A stretch of DNA of 64,000 bases from Bacilli bacterium (GTDB taxonomy: Bacteria; Bacillota_I; Bacilli_A; RFN20; CAG-631). Below the pieces are notes generated by a model. That model saw nothing but the letters and a program-made list of their open reading frames with translations. It made no database searches and had not been told where the DNA came from. The position numbers were made by a program, and so were the translations under genes. Positions 26,096 to 35,456 of this stretch are shown here, piece after piece. Numbering within the stretch: position 1 is the first letter of the stretch; the number at the start of each line of letters is the position of its first letter. The DNA lies in contig CAAEBM010000057.1 in NCBI GenBank assembly GCA_900754115.1, forward strand, positions 1 through 64,000, given 5' to 3'.

Positions 26096-26469
26096 ACTTC
26101 TTCCTTTTCTAATTCTGCGGCAATCCATTCATTCAACTTTAAGGCTAAAGGAGTAAAATCTTTTGCACCATAGTGTTGATTTTGATTTTCTTTTGCATCC
26201 ATAAACATTCTTTGATAACGATTCCGTTCTAAGCAAGCTTTCATGCTTAATTTTAAATGGTTTGATTCTTTGTCAAAATCTAAAATTTTTGCCATTAAAA
26301 GATCGTTATTTTTAGCCACTTGACGAACATCTTTGACAAAACCATATGAAATCTCCGAAATATGAATTAATCCCGTTACTCCATCATTATTTAAGGTTTT
26401 CACAAATAATCCATAAGGTTGAGAACCGACGACCATCACTTGTATGATGTCCCCGACTTGATATTTCAT
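26086..26469 (-). CDS. S1-domain RNA-binding protein (YugI/CvfD type)
   Basis: 127 residues. A single S1 domain occupies the first ~75 residues (YQVGDIIQVMVVGSQPYGLFVKT, GLIHISEISYGFVKDV), then a charged helical tail. Proteins of this size (general stress protein 13, CvfD) bind the ribosome or mRNA and affect stress and virulence regulation in Bacilli. It overlaps pgi by 10 nt and would be co-transcribed with it, an arrangement also seen around pgi in Bacillus. Confidence 0.8.
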   Translation of the reverse strand: MKYQVGDIIQVMVVGSQPYGLFVKTLNNDGVTGLIHISEISYGFVKDVRQVAKNNDLLMAKILDFDKESNHLKLSMKACLERNRYQRMFMDAKENQNQHYGAKDFTPLALKLNEWIAAELEKEEVCK

Positions 26470-26554
26470 CTTGGTTTCACCTCTTTGCCACTTGTTTATT
26501 ATAATAAATTTTTTTTTCTTTTACAATTTATAATGTAAAATATTCCCATTCTTG

Positions 26555-26563
26555 TGCTATAAT
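26555..26563 (+). promoter_or_regulatory. Extended -10 promoter of the NifU-like gene
   Basis: TGCTATAAT, 31 bp before the ATG; the -35 is weak. Confidence 0.6.
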
Positions 26564-26594
26564 AATACATGCACATTGGAAAGAAGGGAACTCA

Positions 26595-26861
26595 ATGGAC
26601 ATTGAAGAAACCAAAAAAAAGATTATTGCCGTTTTAGAAAAGATTCGTCCATTTTTAATTCGAGATGGTGGAGACTTAGAGTTTATCGATTTTAAAGATG
26701 GAATTGTTTATGTAAAAATGCTTGGTGCCTGTGAAGGTTGTGCGCTAATTGATGAAACTTTGCAAGATGGAGTTGCAAACATTTTAATGGAAGAAGTAGA
26801 AGGAGTCATTGGAGTGATGAATCTACCAGATGCTTCTAATTTAAATCCAACCAACGAATAG
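26595..26861 (+). CDS. NifU C-terminal-domain Fe-S scaffold protein (YutI/Nfu type)
   Basis: 88 residues. IRPFLIRDGGDLEFIDFKDGIVYVKMLGACEGC is the Nfu signature; the CxxC in ACEGC binds an Fe-S cluster between two monomers. It acts as carrier or scaffold in Fe-S delivery. The full suf operon lies 2 kb away on the other strand. Its last 26 bp overlap the 3' end of the convergent YutH-like gene. SD AAGGG before ATG. Confidence 0.9.
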   Translation: MDIEETKKKIIAVLEKIRPFLIRDGGDLEFIDFKDGIVYVKMLGACEGCALIDETLQDGVANILMEEVEGVIGVMNLPDASNLNPTNE

Positions 26862-27735
26862 GACGAATGTTGACAAACTGAATAATCGTTTTATAAAATA
26901 CTTTGACTTTTTGTATATGCTTTTCTTGCGCTTGAATCGCATGATAAATGATATCGGTATAATCGTAGTTTTTATCAAGATAGATATCTTCTAACACGTC
27001 AAATACAGAAACAGGGAATAAGATACGTGCTAATAAATATTGATATTCTTTGATTTGATATTGATATTGTTTTGTCAATTCCAATAATTTTTCTAAGTCA
27101 ATAATTTCATTTTTATATAATTCAGCCAAATCACGGCTGCTATGATCAAAAATTAGATTAAAGGGATTAAAAATTTCCCATTTATCTAATTTTTTTATTC
27201 TGCGATGGGTTAATGTAGCAATAAAATGATCTTTAAAGTCTATTTTTAAGTCAGATAAATATTGTAAGGCATTCTCTGCCATCCCAATTGCATACATGAC
27301 GTATTCATATAAATCTTTATGAGATGGATTATCAAAATTTAAAATGACTAAACATTGATTTTCTAAATAATCAATTCTTTGCTCCCATAAATTAATGATT
27401 TCATTGAGATCTAGACGACTTTGATTAAAATTATAATAAATTTGATGCATTTTCCATAAGGTTTCTAAAGGAATGGGAGAAAGCCGATAAGTCAATAATA
27501 AAATGCTTGTGGATTCATTAATAGAAATATATTGATTATAACGATTTTTTACAAAATAGACGACATCATCGTCAAAATTTTGACGTAAATTGGTAATAAA
27601 TTCATCTAATTTTGCAATATTTGCATCCGTTTCTGTCGTTGAAATCAACGTAAAACGATAACCTTTATAATCAAAATGACTATCGACAATTTCAGATACA
27701 TTATATCCATAATAATCAAAAATAAAAGATTGCAT
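26836..27735 (-). CDS. YutH/CotS-like degenerate kinase-fold protein
   Basis: 299 residues. The fold looks like the aminoglycoside/choline kinase family: PFNLIFDHSSRDLAELYK resembles its metal-binding loop and the following D-L helix, but the catalytic HxDxxxxN is replaced by LTHRRIKKLDKWEIF. Spore-coat proteins CotS and YutH of Bacillus are such degenerate kinases. In Bacillus yutH lies beside yutI (NifU-like) and close to yunB, the neighbours found here, which is the main argument for the name. It is probably a coat/spore protein or pseudokinase. Operon with yunB (9-bp gap). Confidence 0.6.
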   Translation of the reverse strand: MQSFIFDYYGYNVSEIVDSHFDYKGYRFTLISTTETDANIAKLDEFITNLRQNFDDDVVYFVKNRYNQYISINESTSILLLTYRLSPIPLETLWKMHQIYYNFNQSRLDLNEIINLWEQRIDYLENQCLVILNFDNPSHKDLYEYVMYAIGMAENALQYLSDLKIDFKDHFIATLTHRRIKKLDKWEIFNPFNLIFDHSSRDLAELYKNEIIDLEKLLELTKQYQYQIKEYQYLLARILFPVSVFDVLEDIYLDKNYDYTDIIYHAIQAQEKHIQKVKVFYKTIIQFVNIRPIRWLDLN

Positions 27736-27744
27736 AAACTCACC

Positions 27745-28500
27745 TCATTGTAATGGTATGACAAAGTTATCTTCTAAATCATTACTTCCCTGATAATAAG
27801 TGGGGACCACTCCTTGAATGACTTTTATCGCAATGGGAATAGGAAATTCCATTTCACTGGTGGTTGTCGCCAAAGGAATGACCACTTGCATTTTGATATT
27901 TAAACTTGCTATGACTTCAATTAAAGCATTATTAATTCCATATTGGGTCACTTGACAACGAATTTGGTTGGTAATTTCTCCAAGCAATGTAAACCGAACA
28001 GGTAATTTAGGACCGATATTTGCAAGTAAAGCATTATTAAAAGCCATCCCATAAGGAATTTCATAAATGATTCCTTTAGAAAGCAAATTAGAATCCACTT
28101 CTAATCCTAATTTATCGTATTCAATTTTTTCAATATTTCCTTCTTCTACATATTTTAAATGACTATAGACACTATTTGCCGCTTTAGAGGTGATTTTATT
28201 AATTGAATAGGTGTTGAATTCAACACTACTTGCCACTCCATTTTCTTGAAAGGTAACCGCAATTAATTCATCGTTTTTTAAATCTTCTAAAATCGTGGTT
28301 TGAATGGCTTTATTGACGAGTGCGGTAGATAGTTTATTCGTCTGCATTTTTGCATAATTTAAAAAAGTAGGATAAAGCCATTTTGCAGATAAATGAAGCA
28401 TAATAGAAACACTGATACATAGACTTAGCGCAATAAAAGTGAGTTTTCTGACCACATTAAAATTTGTTTTTTGATAGTATTTCAACCCATTTTTTTTCAT
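27745..28500 (-). CDS. yunB: Sporulation protein YunB
   Basis: 251 residues. One N-terminal membrane anchor (about 18-42) is followed by an outer domain with the YunB pattern: LVNKAIQTTI, VASSVEFNTYSINKI, GIIYEIPYGMAFNNALLANIGPKLPVRFTLLG, IRCQVTQYGINNALIEV. Bacillus yunB is a sigma-E gene needed for efficient sporulation. Start ATG 28500 has GAGGTG upstream; the longer frame begins at a GTG that is part of that SD. Upstream on the minus strand CATATAAT with ATCATGAA 14 bp before resembles a sigma-E promoter. Confidence 0.85.
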   Translation of the reverse strand: MKKNGLKYYQKTNFNVVRKLTFIALSLCISVSIMLHLSAKWLYPTFLNYAKMQTNKLSTALVNKAIQTTILEDLKNDELIAVTFQENGVASSVEFNTYSINKITSKAANSVYSHLKYVEEGNIEKIEYDKLGLEVDSNLLSKGIIYEIPYGMAFNNALLANIGPKLPVRFTLLGEITNQIRCQVTQYGINNALIEVIASLNIKMQVVIPLATTTSEMEFPIPIAIKVIQGVVPTYYQGSNDLEDNFVIPLQ

Positions 28501-28516
28501 CAAAAAAGCCACCTCA

Positions 28517-28549
28517 ACTAATTATATGTTTCAGGTGACTCATTCATGA
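28517..28549 (-). promoter_or_regulatory. Possible sigma-E promoter of yunB
   Basis: Minus strand: ATCATGAA, 14 bp, CATATAAT, close to the sigma-E pattern (TCATATT, 13-15 bp, CATACAAT) and followed by the yunB SD. The match is partial. Confidence 0.4.
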
Positions 28550-28555
28550 TTAAGA

Positions 28556-29953
28556 TTAACCGATGCTTCCTTCCATATTCATTTTCAACAATTGATTTAA
28601 TTCAACTGCATATTCCATCGGCAATTCTTTTGAAAAAGGTTCAATAAAGCCCATGACAATCATTTGCATGGCCTGTTCTTTAGAAAGACCACGACTCATT
28701 AAATAAAATAATTGTTCGTCTGAAATTTTAGAAACAGTTGCTTCATGTTCAATAATGGCTTGATGATTGTAACTACGATTTTTAGGTAAAGTATCACTAG
28801 AAGAAAAAGCATCTAATAACAACGTGTCACATTGGACAAAACTTCGTGCATTTTTAGCACTTGCAGCATGATGAACCGTGCCTCGATAATTGACTTTTCC
28901 ACCATCACGAGCAATAGATTTAGAGATAATTTGACTACTAGTATCTTCTGCTAAATGAATCATTCTTGCACCCGCATCTTGATATTGATTTTTTCCAGCT
29001 ACGGCAATGGAAATACAAGTTCCTTTCGCACCTTTTCCCTTTAAAATACAAGCAGGATATTTCATATTGACTCCTGAACCAATATTGCCATCAATCCATT
29101 CCATCGTGCCATTTTCTTCAACCAAAGCTCTTTTCGTAACTAAATTAATAATATTGCCTGACCAATTTTGAACAGTAGAATAACGACATTTTGCATTCTT
29201 TTTAACGATAATCTCTACTACAGCAGCGTGTAAAGACTCACTGGTATAAATAGGAGCAGTGCAACCTTCTACATAATGCACCGATGCTCCTTCATCTACA
29301 ATAATTAAGGTTCTTTCAAATTGACCCATATTTTTAGAATTAATTCTAAAATAAGATTGTAAAGGTTTTTCTAAAGTCACTCCTTTGGGCACATAAATAA
29401 AGGAGCCTCCTGACCAAACTGCTCCGTTGAGAGCAGAGAATTTATTATCAGCAAAAGGAACAACTGTATTAAAATATTGTTTAAATAAATCTGGAAATTG
29501 TTTTAAAGCCGTGTCAGTATCTAAAAAGATTACACCCTTTTCTTCCACTTCTTTTAACATATTGTGATAAACCATTTCCGATTCATATTGGGTCGCAACT
29601 CCTGCAAAAAATTTAGCCTCTTGTTCAGGAATTCCTAATCGATCAAAAGTATTTTTTATATTTTTTGGAACTTCTTCCCATGATTGACTACTTTTTAAAC
29701 TAGGCTTAATATAATAAGTAAAATCGTCAAAATGAATAAAATTCAAATCAGGACCAAAAGAAGGTAAAGGCATATTTTTAAAAGATTGATAAGCCTTTAA
29801 ACGAAATTCTTTCATCCACTCTGGTTCTTGTTTAATAAAGGAAATTTCTTTTACAATTTCCTCGTTTAATCCTTTTTTTGTCTTATAAACACTGGTGTCT
29901 TCATCATGAAAACCATATTGATATTGATTCAATCCTTGGATTTGATCTTTCAT
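28556..29953 (-). CDS. sufB: Fe-S cluster assembly protein SufB
   Basis: 465 residues. GAVWSGGSFIYVPKGV, YVEGCTAPIYTSESLHAAVVEIIV and RSFVQCDTLLLDAFSSSDTLP are family blocks. SufB with SufC and SufD forms the scaffold on which the cluster is built. The start MKDQIQGLN at 29953 has AAAGAGGC upstream and overlaps sufU by 4 nt (ATGA). Last gene of sufCDSUB. Confidence 0.95.
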   Translation of the reverse strand: MKDQIQGLNQYQYGFHDEDTSVYKTKKGLNEEIVKEISFIKQEPEWMKEFRLKAYQSFKNMPLPSFGPDLNFIHFDDFTYYIKPSLKSSQSWEEVPKNIKNTFDRLGIPEQEAKFFAGVATQYESEMVYHNMLKEVEEKGVIFLDTDTALKQFPDLFKQYFNTVVPFADNKFSALNGAVWSGGSFIYVPKGVTLEKPLQSYFRINSKNMGQFERTLIIVDEGASVHYVEGCTAPIYTSESLHAAVVEIIVKKNAKCRYSTVQNWSGNIINLVTKRALVEENGTMEWIDGNIGSGVNMKYPACILKGKGAKGTCISIAVAGKNQYQDAGARMIHLAEDTSSQIISKSIARDGGKVNYRGTVHHAASAKNARSFVQCDTLLLDAFSSSDTLPKNRSYNHQAIIEHEATVSKISDEQLFYLMSRGLSKEQAMQMIVMGFIEPFSKELPMEYAVELNQLLKMNMEGSIG

Positions 29954-30396
29954 GTTTCTGCCTCTTTTCCTTGCAATAATTCTTTGAGTCCTTGATATCC
30001 AATCATCGCACATTTAATCCGATTTGCTTGTTTGCTCACATCTTTAAAGACTACTGCTTCTTGAAGCAAATTTTCATCAAAAGGAGCTTCTTGTAACATT
30101 TTTTCATAATTGTCAATGAGGATATAGGCTTCCTTTATGCTTTTATCTTTTACAAGTTCACTTAAAATGGATAAACTTGCTGTAGAAATTGTGCATCCTA
30201 CTCCATCAAAACGAAAGTCTTTAATCAAGCCATTTTCAATTAAAATTTGGATTTGAAAATCATCAATACAAGACTCAGAATTCATATTCACAGAAAGGTA
30301 GCGAGGATCATCAACTAAAGATTTATTTCTTGGATGTTCATAATGGTCCATAATGACTTCTCTTTTTAAATAAGGGTCATTGAAAGAAAGCGTCAA
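29950..30396 (-). CDS. sufU: SufU zinc-dependent sulfurtransferase (TTG start)
   Basis: 148 residues. REVIMDHYEHPRNKSL is the IscU/SufU opening, FDGVGCTISTASLSIL holds the first Cys/zinc ligand and RIKCAMIGYQGL the last. SufU carries sulfur from SufS. The frame is open to an ATG at 30411, but GGAGGTGAT immediately after it is a near-perfect SD that points to TTG 30396. That start gives the N-terminus of known SufU proteins and leaves a 20-nt overlap with sufS. Confidence 0.9.
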   Translation of the reverse strand: MTLSFNDPYLKREVIMDHYEHPRNKSLVDDPRYLSVNMNSESCIDDFQIQILIENGLIKDFRFDGVGCTISTASLSILSELVKDKSIKEAYILIDNYEKMLQEAPFDENLLQEAVVFKDVSKQANRIKCAMIGYQGLKELLQGKEAET

Positions 30397-31609
30397 GGAA
30401 ATCACCTCCATGTTTACAAGCTTCTACAAATACATCGATTTCTTCTTTGGTATTATAAAAGTAAAAGGATGCACGAACAGTGCCATTTACTTTTAAATAA
30501 TAAGGTAAAATTTTTGCACAATGGTGTCCGCTGCGAACAGCAATTCCTTTAGAATTAAAATAACTGCCCGCATCTTGACAAAAAACATCTTTAATATTAA
30601 ATGTCACAATGCCACTTGTTGTGTGCTCATTATATAAAATCACATTGTCCAATTGTTTTAATTTTTCAATGGCATATTGCTTTAAAGATTTTTCATATTC
30701 TTCAATTTCTTTCATTCCAATTTTTTGTAAATATTGAATTGCCGCTTTTAAACCAATTGCTCCTTCAATGGGAGGAGTTCCACCTTCAAATTTAAAAGGA
30801 GGCTTTTTTAATAAAATATTGCCACATTCATCAAATTTTGCATTCATTCCGCCACCTAAAAGGGTAGAAGATGTTTCTTCTAATAAATGGTATTTTCCAT
30901 ATAACACTCCAATACCTGTAGGACCACACATTTTATGACCAGAAAAAGCAAAAAAATCACAATCTAATTCTTTGACATTTATGGGAAGATGAGGGGCACT
31001 TTGCGCTCCATCTACCACCACAATGATATTTCTTTGATGCGCTTCCTCAATGATTTCTTTTACTTCGTTTTGGCATCCTAAAACATTACTGATATGTGCT
31101 AAAGAAACAATTTTTGTATGAGCAGTGATGGTTTTTAAAAAAGCTTCTTTAGTCACTTTTCCTTCTTGATTTAGTGGAATATATTTAATAATTGCTTTTG
31201 TTTTTTTGGCAACTTCATACCATGGTAAAATATTAGAAGCATGTTCTGCTTCATTGAGCAAAATCTCATCATTTTCGCTTAAATGGGTCAATCCATAACC
31301 AAAGGCAACTAAATTTAAAGATGCCGTCGTGCCACTTGTAAAGACAATTTCTTTTGCTGAAGCATGAATAAAATCAGCCACTACTTCTCTTGCAGATTCA
31401 TACGCTTTATCAGCTTGTACGCTTAAATCATAATCGCCACGATGAACATTGCTTGTATAATTTTGATAATAATCTTGAATCGCATCTAAAACACATTGTG
31501 GCTTTAAAGAAGTCGCTGCATTATCAAAATAAATCAAGGGATGTCCTTGCATGAAATGATGATTTAGCATTTTAAAATCTTTTCTTATTTTTAAAATATC
31601 CATACTCAT
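30377..31609 (-). CDS. sufS: Cysteine desulfurase SufS
   Basis: 410 residues. YFDNAATSLKPQCVLDAI is the N-terminal signature, FSGHKMCGPTGIGVLYGK contains the PLP lysine, and RSGHHCAKILPYYL carries the catalytic Cys. It provides persulfide sulfur to SufU. Start at ATG 31609, two codons before another ATG, one base after the sufD stop. Confidence 0.95.
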   Translation of the reverse strand: MSMDILKIRKDFKMLNHHFMQGHPLIYFDNAATSLKPQCVLDAIQDYYQNYTSNVHRGDYDLSVQADKAYESAREVVADFIHASAKEIVFTSGTTASLNLVAFGYGLTHLSENDEILLNEAEHASNILPWYEVAKKTKAIIKYIPLNQEGKVTKEAFLKTITAHTKIVSLAHISNVLGCQNEVKEIIEEAHQRNIIVVVDGAQSAPHLPINVKELDCDFFAFSGHKMCGPTGIGVLYGKYHLLEETSSTLLGGGMNAKFDECGNILLKKPPFKFEGGTPPIEGAIGLKAAIQYLQKIGMKEIEEYEKSLKQYAIEKLKQLDNVILYNEHTTSGIVTFNIKDVFCQDAGSYFNSKGIAVRSGHHCAKILPYYLKVNGTVRASFYFYNTKEEIDVFVEACKHGGDFLDAFFQ

Positions 31610-31610
31610 C

Positions 31611-32474
31611 TCAACCAATCCTTTTTTGTATGGCTAGTTGCATTTTGTCTTTTAGCACTTCGTCTTCAATAAATTGAAAAATAGGCGTGAAATAACTTTT
31701 AATTAACAAGTTTTTTCCCTCTTGTTGACTAAAACCACGCGTTTGCAAATAATAAAGGTGATCTAAATTGACACTTCCTACACTACAACTATGAGCTGCT
31801 TCCACATCGTTTTCATCAATGTGTAAATCGGGGTAAATCAATCCTTTAGAATTTGCTGTTAAATTAATAATTCTTCCTTCTTGTTTTGCTTTGCTATGAC
31901 TAGCTCCCTTGATAATATATGCATCGGTTGCGAGGGTTAACTGTGCAAAATCATTACATATTCCATAAATTTTGCAATCACTTTGCGTTGAAAAAATAGA
32001 ATGAAGGATATTTGTTTGATATGTCTTTTGATTGCGATTTTGACCATAAATTGCATAATGAGCAAGACAAGTACTATCAGGATGAATTAAATCCACTTTT
32101 TCTTCTATAAAAGTAGAAGCATCACTGACATCTAATTGAATATTGTGATAGTACCCTTCATTTTTGATTTCTCGATACATTTCCATGGAAGAAATAACAT
32201 CTAAATAAAGCCCTATTCTTGTCAATTTAGAGTGTTTATCGATGAAAAGATTTTCTTTTAAAGAAGAAAAATTCCCATGATATTCTTCTATTAAAACAAT
32301 TTGAGATTGGATGACATCAATGGATAAAGAAGCAGGCATTGCTTCTTCATAAAGGATATGCACTTTTGCATCTTTTAAATCTTGAATCGTAATCTTTTGT
32401 TGCAATGCATCATAAAAGTGTAAAGGGTCCTCTACAATGGCGTTTTTATAAAAAACAATCTTAACGTTTTTCAT
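31611..32474 (-). CDS. sufD: Fe-S cluster assembly protein SufD
   Basis: 287 residues, clearly shorter than the ~430 of Bacillus SufD; the N-terminal helical part is missing. HIDENDVEAAHSCSVGSVNLDHLYYLQTRGFSQQEGKNLLIKSYF is interpreted as the conserved C-terminal core with the His and Glu that help cluster assembly. It overlaps sufC by 14 nt. The order and overlap make the assignment safe, and the short form appears intact. Confidence 0.88.
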   Translation of the reverse strand: MKNVKIVFYKNAIVEDPLHFYDALQQKITIQDLKDAKVHILYEEAMPASLSIDVIQSQIVLIEEYHGNFSSLKENLFIDKHSKLTRIGLYLDVISSMEMYREIKNEGYYHNIQLDVSDASTFIEEKVDLIHPDSTCLAHYAIYGQNRNQKTYQTNILHSIFSTQSDCKIYGICNDFAQLTLATDAYIIKGASHSKAKQEGRIINLTANSKGLIYPDLHIDENDVEAAHSCSVGSVNLDHLYYLQTRGFSQQEGKNLLIKSYFTPIFQFIEDEVLKDKMQLAIQKRIG

Positions 32475-33282
32475 TGAGTTTTTCCTTTACTCCACATAGT
32501 CCAATACTATTTGGTCGCAAATCTTTGGGTTTTGTTTCTAATCCATATTCAGCTTTTACCCAATCATATCCTTCTTTATCGATTCGTTGAATAATAGAAG
32601 CATCTCCACTTTTAATAATCTTTCCATCAACAATAATGTGAACGTGTGTAGGTTGAATCAATTGATAAAAACGAGCATAGTGAGAAACAACTAATGCACT
32701 TCCATTCCTTTGAATAATTTCTTGAATAGCGGCCACAACCGCTTGTAAAGCATCCACATCTAACCCTGAATCAATTTCATCAAGCATAGCTAAAGAAGGT
32801 TTTAATAATTTCATTTGAATAATCTCATTGCGTTTTTTTTCTCCGCCACTAAAGCCATCGTTTAAAGAACGGTGAACCATATCTAGAGGCAAATCCACAG
32901 ATTTTGTAGCATTTTCTAACTCTTTGATAAAATGATACAAAGAAATTGGTTTTTCTAAACGAGTGTTCATCGCGGCTTTTAAAAAATCACTATTAATGAC
33001 ACCAGGAATTTCTGGTGGATATTGCAATGCTAAAAATAAACCCGCTTTAGCTCGTTCATCTACAGACATTGCTAAAACATCTTGGTGATTAAAGGTTATT
33101 TCTCCTTTTGTCACTTTATATTTTGGTTGTCCCATAATGGTAGATAAAAGGGTGGATTTCCCGTTTCCATTTGGGCCAAGTAAAGCATGAATTTCATTTT
33201 CACGTACAACTAAATCAATTCCTTTAAGAATTTCTTTATTTTCTACTTCAACATGAAGATTTTTTATTTCTAATGTTGGCAT
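32461..33282 (-). CDS. sufC: Fe-S assembly ATPase SufC
   Basis: 273 residues. Walker A LLGPNGNGKSTLLSTIMG, signature GFSGGEKKRNEI and Walker B AMLDEIDSGLDVD identify an ABC ATPase of the SufC type. Start MPTLEIKNLHV at 33282 behind GGAG; five extra upstream codons have no SD. First gene of the suf operon. Confidence 0.95.
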   Translation of the reverse strand: MPTLEIKNLHVEVENKEILKGIDLVVRENEIHALLGPNGNGKSTLLSTIMGQPKYKVTKGEITFNHQDVLAMSVDERAKAGLFLALQYPPEIPGVINSDFLKAAMNTRLEKPISLYHFIKELENATKSVDLPLDMVHRSLNDGFSGGEKKRNEIIQMKLLKPSLAMLDEIDSGLDVDALQAVVAAIQEIIQRNGSALVVSHYARFYQLIQPTHVHIIVDGKIIKSGDASIIQRIDKEGYDWVKAEYGLETKPKDLRPNSIGLCGVKEKLNEKR

Positions 33283-33307
33283 CGTTTCACTCTCCATATC
33301 TTATCTT

Positions 33308-33336
33308 ATTGTACACTCTTTTATTTGATAATTCAA
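33308..33336 (-). promoter_or_regulatory. Promoter of the suf operon
   Basis: Minus strand: TTGAAT, 17 bp, TACAAT, about 17 bp before the sufC SD. Confidence 0.7.
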
Positions 33337-33368
33337 ATAAAGTATCGATTTTTTTTAACATTTCAAAC

Positions 33369-33394
33369 AAAAAAAGCACTTTTTTTAGTGCTAT
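33369..33394 (-). terminator. Terminator of the diacylglycerol kinase gene
   Basis: Minus strand: AGCACT/AGTGCT with loop A6 and a T7 tail, overlapping the stop codon. Confidence 0.8.
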
Positions 33395-34275
33395 TTTGTT
33401 TTATATTCTTTTTTAGAGAAAATACAGAGATGATTTTGCAGATTTTCGACGACAATTTCACCATTCATTCCTTTTTCTCCGTCAATACACCAATCAAAAG
33501 TTGAATCGGTCGTCACTTTTAGTTTTGAAACAACTATTTTTTGGTGTTTTCTTTTCAATAAGACATTAAATAGTCCACTGGCAAACCCTGGTTTCATCAC
33601 TAAGACGTCAAATTTGCCATCATTAATATCACTACGACGATTCACAATAAATCCCCCTACACTAACCGAATTTAAAATCAATAATAAAGGGGTATCCATT
33701 TCAATGGTTTGACCATTTTCAGTTTCTACTTTGACATGAAAAATATTGGTTTTTAATACTTCTTTCATCACTTTAAAATAATAGGCGAGTTTCCCATATT
33801 TTTTTTTGATTTGTTGATCGGTATCATAACTGACATGGGCAAAAGAACCTAAAGCTAATACGTATACAAAATATTGCGAATTAACCTTTCCGATATCAAA
33901 GGGATGAATATAGCCTTTTTGAATAATTTTAATCGATTTTTTTATACTTTTTGAAATGCCAAAATTTTTAGCAATATCGTTGACTGTACCACTAGGAATA
34001 TATCCTAAAATAGGTCGATTTTTTTCTCCTGCAATAGCATTGACAATATTATTAAAAGTGCCATCTCCTCCAGAAAAAGCTAATACATCATAACTGCCAC
34101 AGGCTAGTTTTGCTTTTAAGATGGTATCTTCCATGCTTTCTGTTGCAATAACCGTCACTTGCCGATACACTTCGCATAACTTTTGTTTAATATAATCCAA
34201 TTTTTTTAACAATTTTCCTTTACCACTATTTGGATTATATAAAAATAAACAGGTCATTTCTTTACGACTTTTCAT
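33391..34275 (-). CDS. Diacylglycerol kinase family lipid kinase (DagK/YegS type)
   Basis: 294 residues. FLYNPNSGKGK (nucleotide loop), LAFSGGDGTFNNIVNAIAG (the GGDGT catalytic loop), ILGYIPSGTVNDIAKNFGI and CIDGEKG complete the DAGK pattern. DagK recycles diacylglycerol to phosphatidate in Gram-positives, and YegS relatives phosphorylate other lipids. Start ATG 34275 behind AGAGGGG. Third gene after two membrane-protein genes on the same strand, 14 bp behind the last. Confidence 0.88.
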   Translation of the reverse strand: MKSRKEMTCLFLYNPNSGKGKLLKKLDYIKQKLCEVYRQVTVIATESMEDTILKAKLACGSYDVLAFSGGDGTFNNIVNAIAGEKNRPILGYIPSGTVNDIAKNFGISKSIKKSIKIIQKGYIHPFDIGKVNSQYFVYVLALGSFAHVSYDTDQQIKKKYGKLAYYFKVMKEVLKTNIFHVKVETENGQTIEMDTPLLLILNSVSVGGFIVNRRSDINDGKFDVLVMKPGFASGLFNVLLKRKHQKIVVSKLKVTTDSTFDWCIDGEKGMNGEIVVENLQNHLCIFSKKEYKTK

Positions 34276-34289
34276 CTTTCTATCCCCTC

Positions 34290-34772
34290 TTACTTCTTTT
34301 TATAATGCAAAATCCATTGGATTACTCCAATCACAAAAGCTAACCCCATCAAAATAATTCCTGACACATATTCTTCATAAAGACAAAAAATTAAACCAAT
34401 CATAAAACAACAAGAAAGAAGAAAAACTAAAATATTACTACCAATTGTCTTTTTAACAGAAGAGGGAGCCAATTGTTGTACTTTTTCATTCCACTGAATC
34501 GTTTCTATGTAGCGATTATATTGTTGAATCTTTTCTTTTTTTTCTTTTTCGGGTAATAAAAGAATTGCCGTTTGAAAGTAAGATTCAAAATCTTCCGAAA
34601 CTTCTTTTAAAGTATAATCTTCCGTCAAAATCCGCACCATTAAAAAATTAGCTTTGCTATCTTTGGGATTTTGTTGAAGATAAGGCAAAAGTATAGATTT
34701 CGCTAAAGCATATTCTTTTTGTTCACAAAGGTTTTGAACTTGAATTAAAATTGAATCTTCATTCATAGGCAT
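34290..34772 (-). CDS. Membrane protein with N-terminal helical repeat
   Basis: 160 residues, unrecognised. Residues 1-60 look like a TPR pair (ALAKSILLPYLQQNPKDSKANFLMV), followed by two hydrophobic C-terminal segments (about 112-130 and 134-153). The ATG overlaps the stop of the DUF308 gene (TAATG) and has no SD of its own, so it is translationally coupled to it. Confidence 0.7.
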   Translation of the reverse strand: MPMNEDSILIQVQNLCEQKEYALAKSILLPYLQQNPKDSKANFLMVRILTEDYTLKEVSEDFESYFQTAILLLPEKEKKEKIQQYNRYIETIQWNEKVQQLAPSSVKKTIGSNILVFLLSCCFMIGLIFCLYEEYVSGIILMGLAFVIGVIQWILHYKKK

Positions 34773-35389
34773 TAAACATCAATGACATCGTCGTCTTTTT
34801 CTTCTTTTTTGGTTTCTACTTGTTTTTGTTTAGAAAAGAATTTTTGTAATTCATTCATATTGTAACTTAAATGAATCATCGTAAAAATCAAGATTAATCC
34901 TTGAATGATTAAACTACCACCAGTAAAATAAATAATAATATTTCCAGAAACAGTGGAATCAAGAATAATTAAAGTCCCCCCTACCACTGTTAAAATTATT
35001 CCAATTGTAAAATCAAACCACCAACTTGAAACTTGGGCATTTTTATAAGCATACCCTTTAATTAACTTTCCAATTCCTTTAAACACTAAATATAAGCCGA
35101 TGACAATGGGATAAAAGGTGATGATTTGTTGATTAAATATAATAAAAAAAAGTCCAAATACAATCGAAACAAAACCTGCCGTCGGACCATTAAAAATAAA
35201 CGATTTTAATCCAGATGCAAAATAATACCCACAAACTCGTAAAGCACCTGATAAAATCAATATTCCTCCAAATAAATAGCATACAAAAATTTTAACGTGT
35301 TGTGGAAAAATACATAATAAAACTCCTAAAATGATATAAAAGCAACCCATAATAAATTTTTTTGTCGTTTCGTTTTGCAAAAAACTCAT
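34772..35389 (-). CDS. HdeD-like DUF308 membrane protein
   Basis: 205 residues with six hydrophobic segments in the repeating pattern of the HdeD/DUF308 family (GCFYIILGVLLCIFP, LFGGILILSGALRV, IVFGLFFIIFN, IGLYLVFKGIGKLI, GIILTVVGGTLIIL), then a charged Lys/Glu/Asp tail. HdeD is linked to acid resistance in enterics, and function in Bacillota is unknown. First gene of a three-gene operon. Confidence 0.8.
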   Translation of the reverse strand: MSFLQNETTKKFIMGCFYIILGVLLCIFPQHVKIFVCYLFGGILILSGALRVCGYYFASGLKSFIFNGPTAGFVSIVFGLFFIIFNQQIITFYPIVIGLYLVFKGIGKLIKGYAYKNAQVSSWWFDFTIGIILTVVGGTLIILDSTVSGNIIIYFTGGSLIIQGLILIFTMIHLSYNMNELQKFFSKQKQVETKKEEKDDDVIDV

Positions 35390-35415
35390 AAGCGCACCCT
35401 CTTTTTTTCATTTTT

Positions 35416-35443
35416 AATATACCATTTTTTTTTTATTATGCAA
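35416..35443 (-). promoter_or_regulatory. Promoter of the DUF308 operon
   Basis: Minus strand: TTGCAT, 16 bp, TATATT, just past the feoB stop. Confidence 0.6.
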
Positions 35444-35456
35444 AGAAAAAATGACA

